From Accumulibacter sp. (GTDB lineage: Bacteria; Pseudomonadota; Gammaproteobacteria; Burkholderiales; Rhodocyclaceae), in assembly GCF_029255285.1 (NCBI RefSeq), contig NZ_JAPUVI010000105.1, forward strand, positions 124,001 through 188,000: a stretch of 64,000 nucleotides of DNA, written 5' to 3'. The stretch's first letter is position 1. Each line of letters begins with the position of its first letter. Below, in pieces: positions 61,606 to 64,000 of this stretch. The translations under genes and the position numbers were made by a program. Under the pieces are notes generated by a model. The model searched no databases. It was not told where the DNA came from and worked only from the letters and a program-made list of their open reading frames with translations.

Positions 61606-63021
61606 ATGGCAATTTCCTCGCCGGGCCTCGGCTCGAACCTCGACGTCAATAGCATTGTCAGTCAGTTGATGGCGCTCGAGAAACGGCCATTGACGGAACT
61701 TGCAAAGAAAGAAGCCGGGCTGCAGGCCAAGATCTCGGCGCTCGGTTCGCTGCAGGGTGCGATCTCGGCGCTGCAGACTGCCGCCGGCAACCTCGTACCG
61801 GCCAGCGGAACGACGGCCACGCAGAAGTTCTCGGTCTTCAAGAGCGCCGTCAGCGATGCGACGATCGCTTCGGCCAGCACCTCGTCGAGCGCCGTGGCCG
61901 GCACCTACAGCCTCGAGGTGACGCAACTGGCGAAACAACACAGCATTGCCACGTCGACTACGGCCACCCCTTTCTCGGGTACGGACGGTACGCTGCCGAC
62001 GGGTGGCACGCTGACTCTCTCGCTCGACACGGTCCCCGCTGGAACCTCGCCGACCAAGACGACCGACATCACTCTCGCCGACGGCGCCACGCCGGAGCAG
62101 GTTCGCGACGCGATCAACAATGCCAGCGCCGGCGTCTCGGCCGTGGTCATCAATGGTGTGGCCGGCAAACAGTTGGTGCTCACCGGAGACACCGCCGGCA
62201 GCAACCAGTTCATTCGCCTGTCGGGAATCGCCGGGCTGGCCTACAACCCGAACGACGCGCCGGCACCGACCGATGCCTTTGTCCAGTCGCAGGCCGCGCA
62301 GGGGTCCAGTTTCAAGCTCAACGGAATTGCCGTGACCGCCGCGACGAACACGGTTACGACAGCGCTCGATGGCGTCACGCTGACCCTGCTCAAAGGTCCC
62401 GAAGCGCCCGCCACCTCGCTCAGCACGACGCTGACGATCAGCAAGGACAACTCGAGCCTGACCAGCGGACTCAACGCCCTGGTCAAGGCGCTCAACGAAT
62501 TCAACACGACGGCCAACAGTCTCGGCAGTTACAACCCGACGACCAAGGTAGCCGGCGCGCTCAATGGCGACAGCACGCTGCGCACCGCGCAGAGCAGCGT
62601 CCGCAATTCGCTCGGCGAGATTCCGTCGGCCCTCTCGGGCGCCACGCTGCAACGCTTGTCGGATGTCGGCGTCAGTTTGCAAAAGGACGGCAAGTGGACC
62701 GTCGACTCGAGCAAACTCACCAAGGCGATCAGTGAAAACTTCAGCGGCGTCGCCAATCTGGTCGCCGCCTACAGCGCCAAGCTGAAATCCGCCGCCGACG
62801 GGCTGGTTGGAACCGATGGCTTGATTGCGGCACGCAGCGCCGGGCTGAATACCTCGATCAAGAGCCTCGACAAACAGTCCGACGTGATATCGAGCCGGCT
62901 GACCCAGATCGAAGCACGTTACCGCCGGCAGTTCACGGCTCTCGACACCCTGGTTTCGGGAATGACGACGACGAGCAACTTCCTGACGCAGCAACTCGCC
63001 AACCTGCCCACTTACGAATAG
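61606..63021 (+). CDS. fliD: Flagellar filament capping protein
   Basis: 471 residues. N-terminal FliD_N (SSPGLGSNLDVNSIVSQLMA; EKRPLTELAKKEAGLQAKIS), a variable Thr/Ser-rich middle with a hook IN-like unit (LPTGGTLTLSLDTVPAGT), and FliD_C (LTSGLNALVKALNEFNTTAN; IKSLDKQSDVISSRLTQIEA; LDTLVSGMTTTSNFLTQQLA). It caps the growing filament and helps flagellin polymerise. Starts 48 bases after flaG. Confidence 0.96.
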   Translation: MAISSPGLGSNLDVNSIVSQLMALEKRPLTELAKKEAGLQAKISALGSLQGAISALQTAAGNLVPASGTTATQKFSVFKSAVSDATIASASTSSSAVAGTYSLEVTQLAKQHSIATSTTATPFSGTDGTLPTGGTLTLSLDTVPAGTSPTKTTDITLADGATPEQVRDAINNASAGVSAVVINGVAGKQLVLTGDTAGSNQFIRLSGIAGLAYNPNDAPAPTDAFVQSQAAQGSSFKLNGIAVTAATNTVTTALDGVTLTLLKGPEAPATSLSTTLTISKDNSSLTSGLNALVKALNEFNTTANSLGSYNPTTKVAGALNGDSTLRTAQSSVRNSLGEIPSALSGATLQRLSDVGVSLQKDGKWTVDSSKLTKAISENFSGVANLVAAYSAKLKSAADGLVGTDGLIAARSAGLNTSIKSLDKQSDVISSRLTQIEARYRRQFTALDTLVSGMTTTSNFLTQQLANLPTYE

Positions 63022-63030
63022 GAGCACTGA

Positions 63031-63444
63031 ATGTTCGGCCATGCTCGCAATGCGATTTCAGCCTATCAGAAGGTCGGTGTCGACGCCGCGGTCGAGGTCG
63101 CCGACCCGCACCGGCTGATCCTGCTGCTTTTTGCCGGTGCCGAGGCGGCGATCGGCAAGGCGCGTGCCGCCATGCAGCAACAACAGATCGCGGCCAAGGG
63201 CGAAGGCATTTCCAAAGCCATCGACATCATCGCCAATGGCCTCAAGGTGAGCCTCGACCTGGAAAACGGCGGCGAAATCGCCCAGCGACTCGATGCGCTT
63301 TATGATTACCTGGTACTTCGCCTGCTGCGTGCCAACCTGGACAACGACCTGCATGCTCTCGAAGAAGTTGCGGGTTTGCTGGAGGAGATTCACAGCGCCT
63401 GGCGCGAGATTTCACCGAACGCGCGACAACAGGCCGTGGCATGA
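63031..63444 (+). CDS. fliS: Flagellar export chaperone FliS
   Basis: 137 residues. YQKVGVDAAVEVADPHRLIL, LFAGAEAAIGKARAAM, KGEGISKAIDIIANGLKVSL and the YDYLVLRLLRANLDND region are diagnostic. Binds the flagellin C-terminus to prevent early polymerisation. Stop overlaps the next ATG (ATGA). Confidence 0.95.
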   Translation: MFGHARNAISAYQKVGVDAAVEVADPHRLILLLFAGAEAAIGKARAAMQQQQIAAKGEGISKAIDIIANGLKVSLDLENGGEIAQRLDALYDYLVLRLLRANLDNDLHALEEVAGLLEEIHSAWREISPNARQQAVA

Positions 63445-63731
63445 ATTCCTCGCTGCCTTCCCTGGAGCGCCTGCTGGTGCTCTCCGAGGCGATGGCCAGC
63501 GCGGCGGCGGCCAGCGACTGGGAAGGACTGGCCGAACGGGAAAGCGAACGCCGCACATTGGCCGACAGCCTGCCGCCCGCGCTGTTCGATGGCACTCCAC
63601 CGTCGGCACGGGAGCACAGCCGCCGCCTGATCGAAAGTTGCCTGGCCTGCGATGCGCGAGTGCGTGGGCTCGTCGAAGCTCGGTTGCACGAGTTGAGCGT
63701 ACTCTTGCGCGTGACGCCAATCGATCGCTGA
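63441..63731 (+). CDS. fliT: FliT-like flagellar protein
   Basis: 96 residues, overlapping fliS by four bases. All-helical: LPSLERLLVLSEAMASAAAA, DWEGLAERESERRTLADSLP, CLACDARVRGLVEARLHEL. Size and position match FliT, a chaperone of FliD and regulator of FlhDC in enterics. Sequence signature of the family is weak, so the name rests mainly on context. Confidence 0.75.
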   Translation: MNSSLPSLERLLVLSEAMASAAAASDWEGLAERESERRTLADSLPPALFDGTPPSAREHSRRLIESCLACDARVRGLVEARLHELSVLLRVTPIDR

Positions 63732-63732
63732 T

Positions 63733-64000
63733 ATGATGATTCGCGCTGAAGCGAGCAACCGCCTCCAGCCGACCGCCGACGTTGCCTTGCGGCCGGCCTT
63801 GCCGGCCCAGGAGATCACCGACAAGCTGTCGGGCCTCGTCGTCGGCCAGCGCTTGCTGGCCGAAATCGCCTCATTGATGCCCAACGGTACCTACCGCGCG
63901 CTGATCAACCAGCGCAACGTGACGCTGGCCTTGCCTTTTGCCGCCAAGAGCGGGGATGTGATCGAGCTGGAAGTCGCCGAGAGCGACGGAAAGCTGACGC
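63733..64000 (+). CDS. FliK-like flagellar hook-length control protein, N-terminal part
   Basis: A frame from the twin ATG at 63733/63736, one base after the fliT stop, runs off the right edge. It reads MIRAEASNRLQPTADVALRP, LVVGQRLLAEIASLMPNGTY, then NVTLALPFAAKSGDVIELEV. This compact beta segment before a long protein, in this position after fliT, is typical of a hook-length-control (FliK-like) gene in Rhodocyclales. The identity cannot be confirmed without the C-terminus. Confidence 0.5.
   Translation, partial: MMIRAEASNRLQPTADVALRPALPAQEITDKLSGLVVGQRLLAEIASLMPNGTYRALINQRNVTLALPFAAKSGDVIELEVAESDGKLT

Noticed and set aside
59189-63042. Leftward frames of over 600 residues opposite fliC and fliD
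   Set aside because: They are Arg/Gly/Val-rich shadows of the flagellin and cap genes with no start signal or family similarity.
1-64000. CRISPR arrays, prophage or integrase genes
   Set aside because: No regularly spaced repeats of 25-40 bases, no cas genes, integrases or phage structural genes were found in any frame.

Overview
The window is GC-rich, densely coded chromosomal DNA from a motile betaproteobacterium. The gene orders surE-pcm-nlpD-rpoS, glnA-(DUF4124)-ntrB-ntrC, birA-coaX, dapA-bamC and fliC-flaG-fliD-fliS-fliT point to that class, and the overall mix fits Rhodocyclales (Accumulibacter/Dechloromonas-like). The class is well supported; the order is inference, because no rRNA or other phylogenetic marker was computed.

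Layout. 1-8.3 kb: end of a potassium-channel gene, two small secreted proteins, a Cache-type chemoreceptor, then a minus-strand block of envelope proteins (histidine-rich repeat protein, DUF2092 protein, small secreted protein, beta-barrel, OmpA-like lipoprotein) and a Uma2-family protein. 8.6-10.1 kb: a DUF1254/DUF1214 lipoprotein. 10.4-18.3 kb: a complete type I restriction-modification operon read leftward as hsdR-hsdS-prrC-rhuM-hsdM. The third gene has the ATPase motifs and the R-x3-E...H nuclease triad of the PrrC anticodon nuclease, which makes this a layered anti-phage locus and the most interesting part of the window. 18.4-20.9 kb: hslO (Hsp33, with half of its zinc cysteines missing), nadA and a rhodanese. 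21-25.9 kb: the nitrogen regulon core. glnA is preceded by a clear sigma-54 promoter and two NtrC-type palindromes 30 bp apart, and is followed by ntrB and ntrC. 26-31.1 kb: birA-coaX, then a DUF350 / SPFH-SHOCT / DUF4178 / 48-residue membrane-associated operon of poorly understood function.

31.1-35 kb: an HD-GYP phosphodiesterase and a three-gene overlapping operon with an M48 peptidase. At 35.4 kb there is a tRNA-Thr(CGU) with its own promoter. 36-46.5 kb: a Kef-type antiporter, a zeta-toxin/antitoxin pair, maeB, a universal stress protein, divergent cobU/cobT, a nucleoside transporter and three small envelope proteins. 46.5-50.4 kb: dapA-bamC-metallo-beta-lactamase operon and a histone-deacetylase-like hydrolase. 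50.5-55.4 kb: moxR-DUF58-tgpA-mltB, tightly overlapping. 55.4-58.8 kb: surE-pcm-nlpD-rpoS, converging on mltB so closely that the stop codons overlap. 59.2-64 kb: a flagellar filament cluster driven by a recognisable sigma-28 promoter and running off the end in a FliK-like gene.

Most genes are ordinary chromosomal functions. The accessory elements are the restriction/PrrC island, the zeta toxin pair, the Uma2 gene and the DUF350-SPFH-DUF4178 operon. Start codons were chosen from ribosome-binding sites, overlaps and family N-termini and often differ from the longest open frame.
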